Source of the DNA: an uncultured Pelagibacteraceae bacterium
GTDB taxonomy: Bacteria; Pseudomonadota; Alphaproteobacteria; Pelagibacterales; Pelagibacteraceae
Direction of reading: 5' to 3'
Length of the DNA stretch: 64,000 bases
Assembly: GCA_902624315.1 (NCBI GenBank)
Contig: CACNXC010000001.1
Span: 62,001 to 126,000 of the forward strand
Part shown: piece by piece, positions 34,415-43,178 of the stretch
How positions within the stretch are numbered: the first letter of the stretch is position 1
Layout of the letters: the number at the start of each line of letters is the position of its first letter
Notes under the pieces: generated by a model
Database searches by the model: none
Told to the model about the DNA's origin: nothing
Seen by the model: the letters and a program-made list of their open reading frames with translations, nothing else
Translations under genes and position numbers: made by a program

Positions 34415-36150
34415 TGAACAAGACAAAAATTCTTAAAAGACTCTATAAAGATTATACAAAAAAATATCTCAAACAAATTTTTTTAGCTATATTTTTTTCA
34501 TTACTAGTAGCTGGAAGCACTTCTGCAATTGCTTGGCTTTTAGACCCAGCGATAGATAAAATTTTTATTCAAAAAGATCAATCATTATTAATTTTAATAC
34601 CTTTGCTAATTATTTTAGCATTTACAACAAAAGGTGTATCGCTCTATTTGGCGAAGGTGATGATGATAAATGTTGCTGAAGAAATAAAAAAAAAACTACA
34701 AATAGATATGCTGGGTACTTTGATAAATGCCGATACCCAATCTATAGACGAAAAACATTCAGGAAAATTTATCTCTAATTTAACTTATGATGTTCTTCAC
34801 ATAACAAATCTATTAAGCAATGGAATACTTAATCTGTTCAAAGATAGTTTAACTTTGATTGGTTTGCTCACTGTAATGTTTTTACAAAATTGGAAACTTT
34901 CATTAATTGCAATAATTTTGATACCGATCGCCAGCACGGCTGCAAGATCACTTGGTAAAAGAATGGGTAAAGTTACAACTCAAGCTCAAGAAAAATCAGG
35001 CTTCTTGACAAGATATTTAGTTGAACTTTTTAAAAATCATAAATTAACTAAAATTTTCCAAAAAGAAAAATATGAAACTAACAGAGCAAATGATTACTTA
35101 GATCAGCTTAAAGAAAAAAATAAAAAAATTGGAATTGTAATTGTAAGAATATCACCAATTATGGAAATTCTTACCGGATTTATGATTGCCATTTTAATCT
35201 TTTATTCTGGAAAATTAATTGCCAGTAATCAGCTAAGTGTAAACAATTTTTTTTCATTTCTAGCAGCAATGATGCTAGCATATCAACCAGTAAGATCCCT
35301 TTCGACATTAAATATCATAGTCAATCAAGGTCTATCTGCTGCTGGTAGAATTTTACCAGTTGTTGATACAAAAAACTTTATTAAAAATAATGAGAATGCT
35401 AAAGAAATTCACATTAAAAATGCAAACATCAAATTTAAAGATGTATTGTTTAGTTATAAAAATTCTGACGGCGATGTTTTAAAAGAAATCAATTTAGATT
35501 TTGAGGGAGGAAAAATGACTTCGCTAGTTGGTCATAGTGGTTCGGGTAAATCTACTATTTTAAATCTTATTCCTAGGTTTTATGATTGTAAATCTGGTGA
35601 TATCTCAATAGATAATCAATCAATTTATGATGTAACATTACACTCGTTGAGAAAGAGTATTTCTTTAGTTAGTCAAGAAACAACTCTTTTTGATGATACA
35701 ATTAAAAACAATATTAAATATGCTAATTTAGATGCAAGCGATGAAGAAATTTTTGAAGCAGCTAAACTTTCACATTGTGAGGAGTTTATAAAAAATTTAC
35801 CTGAAAAGTATGAGACTTTAATTGGTGAAGATGGCGTAAGATTATCTGGAGGAGAAAAACAAAGAATTTCAATAGCAAGAGCAATGCTAAAAAAAAGCTC
35901 AATTATTCTATTGGATGAAGCAACTTCCTCTTTAGACTCAGAGACTGAAACAAAAATACAAGATGCTTTAAAAATCTTAACAAAAGATAAAACCACGATT
36001 GTTATTGCTCACAGACTTTCTACTATTTTAAACTCAAACAAAATATTTGTCATAGACTCTGGAAAAATAATTGATTATGGAAAACATGAAGACTTATTAA
36101 TTAATTCAAAAATTTATAAAAATTTTCATGATAAACAATTTCAGAGGTAA
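34414..36150 (+). CDS. msbA: Lipid A export ABC transporter MsbA-like, ATP-binding/permease
   Basis: 578 aa half-transporter: six-helix permease domain (about 1-310) then an ABC ATPase. Walker A is GHSGSGKST near 374, the signature LSGGEKQRISIARAM near 480, Walker B IILLDEATSSLDSE, and the H-loop IVIAHRLST. Its position with waaA, lpxK and lpxL supports flipping of lipid A-core across the inner membrane. Without this context it would be only a type IV ABC exporter. Confidence 0.9.
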   Translation: MNKTKILKRLYKDYTKKYLKQIFLAIFFSLLVAGSTSAIAWLLDPAIDKIFIQKDQSLLILIPLLIILAFTTKGVSLYLAKVMMINVAEEIKKKLQIDMLGTLINADTQSIDEKHSGKFISNLTYDVLHITNLLSNGILNLFKDSLTLIGLLTVMFLQNWKLSLIAIILIPIASTAARSLGKRMGKVTTQAQEKSGFLTRYLVELFKNHKLTKIFQKEKYETNRANDYLDQLKEKNKKIGIVIVRISPIMEILTGFMIAILIFYSGKLIASNQLSVNNFFSFLAAMMLAYQPVRSLSTLNIIVNQGLSAAGRILPVVDTKNFIKNNENAKEIHIKNANIKFKDVLFSYKNSDGDVLKEINLDFEGGKMTSLVGHSGSGKSTILNLIPRFYDCKSGDISIDNQSIYDVTLHSLRKSISLVSQETTLFDDTIKNNIKYANLDASDEEIFEAAKLSHCEEFIKNLPEKYETLIGEDGVRLSGGEKQRISIARAMLKKSSIILLDEATSSLDSETETKIQDALKILTKDKTTIVIAHRLSTILNSNKIFVIDSGKIIDYGKHEDLLINSKIYKNFHDKQFQR

Positions 36151-37394
36151 TGATTTTTTTTATTTATCAATTTTTACTCTCTATAATTCTTTGCTTCTCT
36201 CCTATAATAATCATTGTAAGAATTTTTAAAAATAAAGAAGATAAATTTAGATTTAAAGAAAAATTTTGTTTTTTTTCTAAAAAAAGAGGAAATGGAAAAC
36301 TAATTTGGTTTCATGGATCTAGCGTAGGCGAGATATTGAGTGTTATTCCAGTGATAAAAAAATATGATAACGATAAATCAATAAGTAAAATATTAATAAC
36401 ATCTAGCACAGTGAGTTCATCAAAAATATTAGAAAAAATTAAATTCAAAAAAACTATTCATCAATTTTATCCAATAGACCATGTATTTTTCTCAAAAAAA
36501 TTTTTGAATTACTGGAAACCAGATGTGGCAATTTTTTTAGAGTCTGAAATCTGGCCAAGTATGTTTAAATTTATTAAAAATAGAAATACTCCTTTAATCT
36601 TACTTAATGCTAGAATTACTAAAAAATCTTTTGATCGTTGGAATAAAATAAAAAAATTTTCTTACTCTATTTTTAGTTTAGTAGACAAAGCATATTCACA
36701 AAATTTGGAGACAAATTATTATCTTAAAAAATTGAATGTTAAAAATATAATGTCTATTGGGAATTTAAAATTTATCGAACATGATAGTTTTGAGACTAAT
36801 CAAACAGATCAAAAATTATTCTCACAATTTAGAAAATATAAAACTTTTGTGGCAGCAAGTACTCATAATACAGAAGAATTATTTGCAGCCAAAACGCACA
36901 TTTTATTAAAAAAAAAAGTAAAGAATATAATTACAATTATAATACCAAGACATATTAATCGGGTTAACCAGATTATTTCACAAATTAATGAACTTGGGTT
37001 AAATGCAATTTCTCGTAGATCAAATAAAAAAAAATTAAATAATATTGATATTTACATAGTTGATACTTTTGGAGAGTCAAAGAAATTTTACAAATTTGCA
37101 ACAACTGTTTTTTTAGGTGGGTCAATTATTAAAAGAGGTGGTCAAAATCCACTAGAACCTGCTCGATTCGGTGCAAAAATATTACACGGACCTAATATTG
37201 ATAATTTTAGAGATGTTTACAAATATTTAAATCAATTAAAAATATCATCTTCAATCAACACTCCTCAACAATGTGCAAATTCAATAATCTTTAAAAAAAA
37301 CATGAAAAAAGTAAAAAAAATGAAATATCTTAGTACAACAATACTTAAAAAAACCTTAAATGAGCTAGATAAATCAATTCATAATGAAATTTAA
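36150..37394 (+). CDS. waaA: 3-deoxy-D-manno-octulosonic acid (Kdo) transferase
   Basis: 414 aa GT30 enzyme adding Kdo to lipid IV-A. An N-terminal membrane anchor (about 1-22) is followed by the Rossmann-like domain with WFHGSSVGEILSVIPVI, including the conserved Glu. ILITSSTVSS, FYPIDHVFF and FLESEIWPSMF follow. The C-terminal donor site includes FLGGSIIKRGGQNPLEPARFG. It overlaps lpxK by 11 bp and msbA by 1 bp. Whether it adds one or two Kdo units cannot be told. Confidence 0.93.
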   Translation: MIFFIYQFLLSIILCFSPIIIIVRIFKNKEDKFRFKEKFCFFSKKRGNGKLIWFHGSSVGEILSVIPVIKKYDNDKSISKILITSSTVSSSKILEKIKFKKTIHQFYPIDHVFFSKKFLNYWKPDVAIFLESEIWPSMFKFIKNRNTPLILLNARITKKSFDRWNKIKKFSYSIFSLVDKAYSQNLETNYYLKKLNVKNIMSIGNLKFIEHDSFETNQTDQKLFSQFRKYKTFVAASTHNTEELFAAKTHILLKKKVKNIITIIIPRHINRVNQIISQINELGLNAISRRSNKKKLNNIDIYIVDTFGESKKFYKFATTVFLGGSIIKRGGQNPLEPARFGAKILHGPNIDNFRDVYKYLNQLKISSSINTPQQCANSIIFKKNMKKVKKMKYLSTTILKKTLNELDKSIHNEI

Positions 37395-38325
37395 AAAACC
37401 CAAATTTTGGGATTACAAAAAACCTAGCATTCTCTCTTATTTATTTTTCCCAATATCATTATTGGTCAAAATTTTAAAATATTTAAAAAACTTTACGAAA
37501 AAAAAAAAGAAATATTCAAAAATTAAAACTATTTGTGTAGGAAATATTTATCTAGGAGGTACAGGCAAAACCTCTTTAAGCTTGAAGATTAATGAAATGT
37601 TAAAAGATAAAATAAAAACTTGTTTTATTAAAAAATATTATTCAGACCAAATTGATGAACAAAAAATATTATCAAATCACGGAAAATTATTTAGACTCAA
37701 AGATAGATCTTCTTCTATTAAACAAGCAATTGACGAAAATTTTGAACTTGCAATTTTTGATGATGGTTTGCAAGATCCATCAATTGATTATGATTATAAT
37801 ATCGTTTGCTTTAATATAGATAATTGGATTGGTAACAGTTTTACTATTCCATCTGGACCACTCAGAGAAAATATCAAAAGTTTAAAAAAATATAAGAATG
37901 TTTTTCTAAACGGAAATAATGAAAATATTGATGATATCACAGAGTATATTCGTAATATAGATCCTAATATAAATATTTATCAAGGAGAGTATGTTCCACT
38001 GAACATAAATGAGTTTGATAAAAGCGAGAAATATTTAGTTTTTTCAGGTATAGGAAATCATAAGACTTTTATATCAATGTTAAAAAAAAATAATATAAAC
38101 ATCATTAAAGAAATTGAATTTCCTGATCATTATAGATACTTACAAAAAGAAATTGATGACATCATATCAATATCTGAAAAATTAAATTGTAAAGTAATGA
38201 CTACTGAAAAAGATTACATGAGACTAAACAACAACAATAAAATTATTTATATTAAATCAGAATTAAAGATTATAAACCAAGAAGCTTTTATTAATGATAT
38301 TTCAAAAGTTTATGAAAATAATTAA
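37384..38325 (+). CDS. lpxK: Tetraacyldisaccharide 4'-kinase
   Basis: 313 aa membrane-associated P-loop kinase of lipid A synthesis. An N-terminal hydrophobic helix (about 15-33) precedes the nucleotide loop VGNIYLGGTGKTSLSLKI near 55-72. AIFDDGLQDPSIDYDYNIVC is the LpxK DDGxQ motif, and IPSGPLREN is also family-specific. The C-terminal FPDHYRY and MTTEKDYMRL are conserved. It lies in an overlapping run with waaA and lpxL. Confidence 0.94.
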   Translation: MKFKKPKFWDYKKPSILSYLFFPISLLVKILKYLKNFTKKKKKYSKIKTICVGNIYLGGTGKTSLSLKINEMLKDKIKTCFIKKYYSDQIDEQKILSNHGKLFRLKDRSSSIKQAIDENFELAIFDDGLQDPSIDYDYNIVCFNIDNWIGNSFTIPSGPLRENIKSLKKYKNVFLNGNNENIDDITEYIRNIDPNINIYQGEYVPLNINEFDKSEKYLVFSGIGNHKTFISMLKKNNINIIKEIEFPDHYRYLQKEIDDIISISEKLNCKVMTTEKDYMRLNNNNKIIYIKSELKIINQEAFINDISKVYENN

Positions 38326-39172
38326 ATACTTTATACAATTTATCATAATTTTCATTTTTTACGGGATATTCAAAATTATTGGGGTTAATCTCTCGTCTTT
38401 TCTAAGCGGAAAATTATTTGAAATTATTGGCCCAATTTTTAGATCAAAAAAAATAATTAATAATAATATAAAAAAAGCTTTCCCAGATTATAATTCTAAA
38501 GAATTTAATGAAATTAAATCTTCAATGTGGAATAATTATGGGAGAGTTTTTGCAGAATATCTTTATATGAAAAGTTTTAGAAATGGTAATCTTAGTAAAA
38601 ATATTTCTATAGAAGGCAAAGATATACTTTTAAAAATTAAAGATCAAAATCAAAGTGTCGTTTTTATATCAGGGCATTTCAGTAACTTCGAACTTATGGC
38701 AATGCAGATAGACAAATTAGGTATTAAAATTGGAGCAATCTATAGACCACTAAATAATATTTTTTTAAATAAATTCATGGAGCGAATTAGAAAAAAATAT
38801 ATCTGCAACAATCAAATTAAAAAAGGAATCGGTGGGTTAAAGGAATTAATAAAACTTAATAAACAAGGTTTTTCAACAGCACTTATGATAGATCAGAGAG
38901 TTTCTCAAGGTATAAAATCAAATTTTTTTAATGAGAAAGCGTTTACTACTACTATTCCAGCACAATTAATAAAAAAATTTAATATGCCTGTTGTACCTAT
39001 CTTTATAGAAAGATATGAGGGTATTAAATTTAAAATGAAAGTTCATAAACCAGTTCACTTCTCAAACGAGGATACTATTGAAAAAATTACAAACGAATTA
39101 AATAAGACTCTTGAGAAAATGATACTTGCTAATCCTAATAACTGGATATGGTCCCATAATCGTTGGAAATAA
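38312..39172 (+). CDS. lpxL: Lipid A biosynthesis acyltransferase (LpxL/HtrB family)
   Basis: 286 aa from the ATG at 38312; a start six codons upstream is possible. It has one N-terminal membrane anchor. The acyltransferase HxxxxE motif is HFSNFE near 120, preceded by VVFISG. LMIDQRVSQGIKSNFFNEKAFTT is the second conserved block and WIWSHNRWK the typical C terminus. It adds a secondary acyl chain to Kdo-lipid A. LpxL versus LpxM specificity cannot be assigned. Confidence 0.9.
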   Translation: MKIIKYFIQFIIIFIFYGIFKIIGVNLSSFLSGKLFEIIGPIFRSKKIINNNIKKAFPDYNSKEFNEIKSSMWNNYGRVFAEYLYMKSFRNGNLSKNISIEGKDILLKIKDQNQSVVFISGHFSNFELMAMQIDKLGIKIGAIYRPLNNIFLNKFMERIRKKYICNNQIKKGIGGLKELIKLNKQGFSTALMIDQRVSQGIKSNFFNEKAFTTTIPAQLIKKFNMPVVPIFIERYEGIKFKMKVHKPVHFSNEDTIEKITNELNKTLEKMILANPNNWIWSHNRWK

Positions 39173-39174
39173 TC

Positions 39175-39372
39175 CTATTTATTGCCTAATTCCTCTTTTT
39201 TTTTCGAAGCTTCAACATATGAATAATACGGTTCTTGAAGTTCCACGTTCCAGTAAGTCAAATTTTCAAGACTGATTGCCTTACCCGAAACTGCACAAAT
39301 CACATGGTCACCTTTTTCAATTACTTGGAAATTATTTGGTAAATATTTTACTTTTGCTAATTTTTTATTCAT
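39175..39372 (-). CDS. DUF2093 family small protein
   Basis: 65 aa. LAKVKYLPNNFQVIEKGDHVICAVSGKAISLENLTYWNVELQEPYYSYVEA matches the DUF2093 pattern, a small family largely restricted to alphaproteobacteria. The lone Cys sits in a CAVSGK turn. There is no signal peptide or transmembrane segment. Function unknown. It stands alone, convergent with lpxL (2 bp gap) and divergent from purD (21 bp). Confidence 0.8.
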   Translation of the reverse strand: MNKKLAKVKYLPNNFQVIEKGDHVICAVSGKAISLENLTYWNVELQEPYYSYVEASKKKEELGNK

Positions 39373-39393
39373 TTATAGTTTATATGTTTATAC

Positions 39394-40659
39394 ATGATTG
39401 TAGGGATTATAGGAAGTGGGGGAAGAGAGCATGCCATTTGTCATGCATTAAATAAATCAAAAAAAATTGATAAAATTTATTGTTTTCCTGGTAACGCTGG
39501 CACTGATGCAATAGCTGAGAATATTGACCTAGACATAAATAACTTTGAGGAAATTAAAAATTTCATTCTTTCAAAAAAAATAAAATTAGTTGTGATCGGA
39601 CCAGAAAAACCTTTGGTTGATGGTTTAACAGATTACTTGGAAAGTTTTGAAATTAAGGTCTTTGGACCTAGTAAAGTAGCCTCACAGTTGGAAGGATCTA
39701 AAATATTTACAAAAAACATCTGTAAAAAATATAATATTCCAACTGCAAACTTCGGTGTATTTAATGACATTATTCAAGCTAAAAATTTTTTAGATAAATC
39801 AAATTTTCCTATAGTCATTAAAGCAGATAATTTGGCTGCAGGGAAAGGTGTTTATATTTGTGAAAATAAAGAAGAGTCTTATCTAGCAGTTAAGGAAATA
39901 TTTGATGGAAAGTTTGGTGCTGCTAAAAATGTTCTTATTGAAGAATTTTTAGAAGGTGAAGAAATGAGCTTTTTCATTTTAAGTGATGGAATTACTTACA
40001 AAAATTTCGGTACAGCTCAGGATCATAAAAGAGTTCAGGAAGGTAATAAAGGGAAAAATACTGGTGGTATGGGTGCTTATTCACCATCAAGATTAATAAA
40101 TGAAGAGCTCGAAAAAAAGATTTTGAATAATATAATTGATCCAACCTTAAGAGCACTTAAAGATTTCAAATCATCATATAAAGGCTTTTTATATGCGGGG
40201 CTCATGATAAAAAATAATGAACCTTATTTAATTGAATACAATGTGAGAATGGGTGATCCAGAATGTCAAACTATTCTTCCTATGCTAAATACAGATTTCG
40301 GTGAAATTATTGACTCATGCTGTAATGGAAGATTAAATGAAAGCAAAATTAATTGGAATGATAAAAAAAGTATATGTGTTGTCTTGTGCTCAAAAGGTTA
40401 CCCTGAAACCTACCAAAAGAACATTGAAATAAAAAATATCAATAAAATTGAATTAAATACTGATGATCATTTATTTCATGCTGGCACTATTAAAAGAGGT
40501 GATGTTACTTTAGCGGTAGGTGGACGAGTTTTAAATTTTGTTTCATTATCAGATAGTTTTGAAGAATCAAGAAATAGGATTCATGAACTTCTCAAAAATC
40601 TAAATTGGTCAGATGGTTTTTTTAGAAAAGATATTGGTTATAAAGTAATAAAAAAATGA
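39394..40659 (+). CDS. purD: Phosphoribosylamine-glycine ligase
   Basis: 421 aa ATP-grasp enzyme, second step of purine synthesis. GSGGREHAICHAL near 8-20 is the N-terminal signature. PIVIKADNLAAGKGVYI is the ATP-binding loop. QDHKRVQEGNKGKNTGGMGAYSP is the PurD-specific segment, and EYNVRMGDPECQ the metal-binding motif. The length is normal. The stop overlaps the rsmD start (ATGA). Confidence 0.97.
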   Translation: MIVGIIGSGGREHAICHALNKSKKIDKIYCFPGNAGTDAIAENIDLDINNFEEIKNFILSKKIKLVVIGPEKPLVDGLTDYLESFEIKVFGPSKVASQLEGSKIFTKNICKKYNIPTANFGVFNDIIQAKNFLDKSNFPIVIKADNLAAGKGVYICENKEESYLAVKEIFDGKFGAAKNVLIEEFLEGEEMSFFILSDGITYKNFGTAQDHKRVQEGNKGKNTGGMGAYSPSRLINEELEKKILNNIIDPTLRALKDFKSSYKGFLYAGLMIKNNEPYLIEYNVRMGDPECQTILPMLNTDFGEIIDSCCNGRLNESKINWNDKKSICVVLCSKGYPETYQKNIEIKNINKIELNTDDHLFHAGTIKRGDVTLAVGGRVLNFVSLSDSFEESRNRIHELLKNLNWSDGFFRKDIGYKVIKK

Positions 40660-41219
40660 GAATAATTAGTGGAAAATTTAAAGGAAAAAAAATTTTACAA
40701 CCAAATGACAAAGAAACAAGACCCTTAAAGGACTTAGCAAAAGAATCTATTTTTAATATTATTAATCACTCAAACAAATTTAAGATTAATATTGAAAATT
40801 CAATAGTTTTAGATCTATTTGCAGGTGTTGGCTCATTTGGTTTAGAGTGTCTCTCAAGAGGAGCTAAACATGTTACTTTTGTAGAAAAGTATAATGGTGT
40901 TCTACCAATTTTAAAAAGTAATCTAAATAATTTAAATATGAGAGAAAAATATGAGATTATTGAGGAAGACTTACTATCTAATTATTTTTTGAAAAAAATT
41001 CAGCTTAAATTCAATATCATATTTTTGGATCCTCCCTATAAAGAAAAAAGATTATCAAATATTATTGATAATATTTTTCAAGAAAAAATTCTCAATAAAG
41101 ATGGGGTAATTATTGTGCATAGACATAAAAAAGAAAATGATGAATTTTCAAAAAAATTTAGAATTCTAGATGAGAAAAAATATGGAATATCGAAAATTAT
41201 ATTTGGTGATTTAAACTAA
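40656..41219 (+). CDS. rsmD: 16S rRNA (guanine-966-N2)-methyltransferase
   Basis: 187 aa SAM-dependent enzyme. MRIISGKFKGKKI and TRPLKDLAKESIFNII form the RNA-binding start. VLDLFAGVGSFGLECLSRGAKHVTFVE near 49-76 is the SAM-binding motif I. The catalytic LDPPY motif is in IIFLDPPYKEKRL. It is translationally coupled to purD, and its 3' end overlaps the convergent pgi gene by 9 bp. Confidence 0.94.
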   Translation: MRIISGKFKGKKILQPNDKETRPLKDLAKESIFNIINHSNKFKINIENSIVLDLFAGVGSFGLECLSRGAKHVTFVEKYNGVLPILKSNLNNLNMREKYEIIEEDLLSNYFLKKIQLKFNIIFLDPPYKEKRLSNIIDNIFQEKILNKDGVIIVHRHKKENDEFSKKFRILDEKKYGISKIIFGDLN

Positions 41220-42365
41220 AATTTTTTTAGTCTCTTTTTTAATTAACTCAACAGCAGGTTGATCGTAAGGATTTATTTTTAAAGATCTTCCAATTAAAAT
41301 AGTTTCCAACATAAAAAAGCAAAATAATTCACCTAAAGTTTTTTCATCCCTTTTTTTTATTTCAAAGCTTCTAAAAGGTATATTTTTTTTTGTAAAAACA
41401 TTTTCAGTAGCTTTTTTTTGAGCGTAAGTAATATTTTGAATATTTTTGTTTTTAAGAAAATTTTGTGAGGGTAAAATAAATTTATTATCTATTTTGGAGG
41501 TATTATTTTCATGGACATAAAAAAACGTATAAAAATTATTATTAAAACCATCCAAATAAAGCTGCATAACGCTATGATTATCTCTTGGCATGTTAGATAC
41601 GACTGGCAATAAACCTTTTCCCTTTTTACCCAAACTTTCAGCTACTAGTTGTTGATACCATGAAAAAAAATTTTGAGATTTTTCATCATAATTTATAATA
41701 ATTGAATTAAATTTTCTTTTTTTAATTAAATTTATTGTAGATTCCACATTAGATACGAGCGCATTTAAATATTTTTGATTTTTAATTAAATTATTAAATT
41801 GCCTAAAACTTTTTGAATTAAGACCCATTAACTCTGCAGGCAACATTCCAACTTCTGATAAAACTGAGTATCGGCCGCCTATAAAATTATTGTGATGAAC
41901 AATCTCTGATTTTAGTTTATGTGCTAATGAATATAAATAATTTTTTTTATTTTCTGTGATGCAAATATTTTTATCACTTTTTTTGATAAGAATATTAGAA
42001 TTAACTATTGTCTCTAAAGTATTGCCTGATTTAGAGATGATTAAATTTAAATGTTTTTTATTTCCAGATTTTTTGTTGGAAGGTGATAAATTATCATAAA
42101 ATGATACATTCTTTTTAATTTTATCTTTAAGAAAGCTATAAATAGTTTTCGTACCCAATGACGAACCACCAATTCCAATTATACGAATATCGTTAAATCT
42201 TTTAAAAATCTTTAAATTTTTGATCTTAAATTGGTCTTTATAATTTTTACTAAAAGATTGAAGGATTTGACTATTTTCTTTAATTAATTTTTTAAGATTT
42301 TTTTTTATTTTAAAATTTTGTTTACTACCCTTAAAATTTTTAAAAAAAATTCCTGATGTTATCAT
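41211..42365 (-). CDS. pgi: Glucose-6-phosphate isomerase, short form
   Basis: 384 aa, well below the roughly 450-550 aa usual for PGI. The core motifs are kept: RIIGIGGSSLGTKTIYSF, LIISKSGNTLET, FIGGRYSVLSEVGMLPAELMG, the conserved His in PRDNHSVMQLYLDG, and the C-terminal DQPAVELIKKE with the base-assisting Lys. The missing length is mainly before GIGGSSLG and in peripheral helices. It should interconvert glucose-6- and fructose-6-phosphate, but the reduced size deserves testing. It is the last gene of the HAD-ribF-ileS-lspA-DUF3035-pgi run. Confidence 0.88.
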   Translation of the reverse strand: MITSGIFFKNFKGSKQNFKIKKNLKKLIKENSQILQSFSKNYKDQFKIKNLKIFKRFNDIRIIGIGGSSLGTKTIYSFLKDKIKKNVSFYDNLSPSNKKSGNKKHLNLIISKSGNTLETIVNSNILIKKSDKNICITENKKNYLYSLAHKLKSEIVHHNNFIGGRYSVLSEVGMLPAELMGLNSKSFRQFNNLIKNQKYLNALVSNVESTINLIKKRKFNSIIINYDEKSQNFFSWYQQLVAESLGKKGKGLLPVVSNMPRDNHSVMQLYLDGFNNNFYTFFYVHENNTSKIDNKFILPSQNFLKNKNIQNITYAQKKATENVFTKKNIPFRSFEIKKRDEKTLGELFCFFMLETILIGRSLKINPYDQPAVELIKKETKKILV

Positions 42366-42688
42366 TAATTATTTTTAATTTTTTCTAAAATGGAATTTTC
42401 AAAATTTGTGTTTTGATTAGCGTTTTGATTATCTAAATCTGAGTCCTTGTTATCAGTAAGTAATGATTTAATATCTGTATTCTCTTCATTCTCAGTTGCT
42501 TGATTAGTTTGCTGCGGTAATGGCAATTCATTGAAGTCTGGGGGCATTACTAAAGGTGATTTCTTTTCAACCAAAAATTCATCTATACTATTTTTTTTCT
42601 GTGAACTAAAACCTTCTCTAATAGTTCCACATGAATTTAAAGCTAAAATTGAAATTATAATTGTTGTTAGTTTAAATATTTTTTTCAT
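42365..42688 (-). CDS. DUF3035-like lipoprotein
   Basis: 107 aa from the ATG at 42688, chosen because MKKIFKLTTIIISILALNSC is a lipoprotein signal with lipobox ALNSC; an ATG 8 codons upstream is possible. The segment KNSIDEFLVEKKSPLVMPPDFNELPLP is the hallmark of DUF3035 proteins of alphaproteobacteria, which occur after lspA. The C-terminal half is Asn/Asp/Gln-rich and probably disordered. Function unknown; an outer-membrane location is inferred. Confidence 0.8.
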   Translation of the reverse strand: MKKIFKLTTIIISILALNSCGTIREGFSSQKKNSIDEFLVEKKSPLVMPPDFNELPLPQQTNQATENEENTDIKSLLTDNKDSDLDNQNANQNTNFENSILEKIKNN

Positions 42689-43178
42689 CAATTTTACTTT
42701 TTTGATTATCAATTATTTCAAAAATAATCAAAAATAATACTCCTAATGAAATAAATATATCCGATACATTAAAAATAAACCAATGAAAATTTCCGATATG
42801 AAAATCAATAAAGTCTGGTACAGCCTTAAAAAAAATTCGATCATATAAATTACCTAGGGCTCCGCCAAATATCATTAAAAGTGAATATTTTTTAAGACCA
42901 TTACTTTTTAAAGTCATAAAAAAAATAATTAAGATTACAGCTGCAATTAAAATTGTTAAAATATTGTACATATGACTTTGATCAAATGATAATAAACCAA
43001 ATGCTATTCCTTCATTATAAATTAAATTGATATTTAAAAATTTTGATACAAATAGTTCAGATGATAAATTTTTTTCATTTTCAGAAATCACATAGACTTT
43101 GGTAAATCTATCGAGACCAAAAATACTTAAAATTATAAAAAGATTAGCGATAAAACTTTTATTAAAATATTTAGACAT
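42672..43178 (-). CDS. lspA: Lipoprotein signal peptidase (signal peptidase II)
   Basis: 168 aa aspartyl membrane protease that cuts lipoprotein signal peptides. It has four transmembrane helices. The catalytic Asp pair is in GGALGNLYDRIFFKAVPDFIDFHIG; LNINLIYNEGIAFGLL is the substrate-binding segment. It lies between ileS and the DUF3035 lipoprotein gene, which is itself a likely substrate. It overlaps ileS by 1 bp. Confidence 0.95.
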   Translation of the reverse strand: MSKYFNKSFIANLFIILSIFGLDRFTKVYVISENEKNLSSELFVSKFLNINLIYNEGIAFGLLSFDQSHMYNILTILIAAVILIIFFMTLKSNGLKKYSLLMIFGGALGNLYDRIFFKAVPDFIDFHIGNFHWFIFNVSDIFISLGVLFLIIFEIIDNQKSKIDEKNI

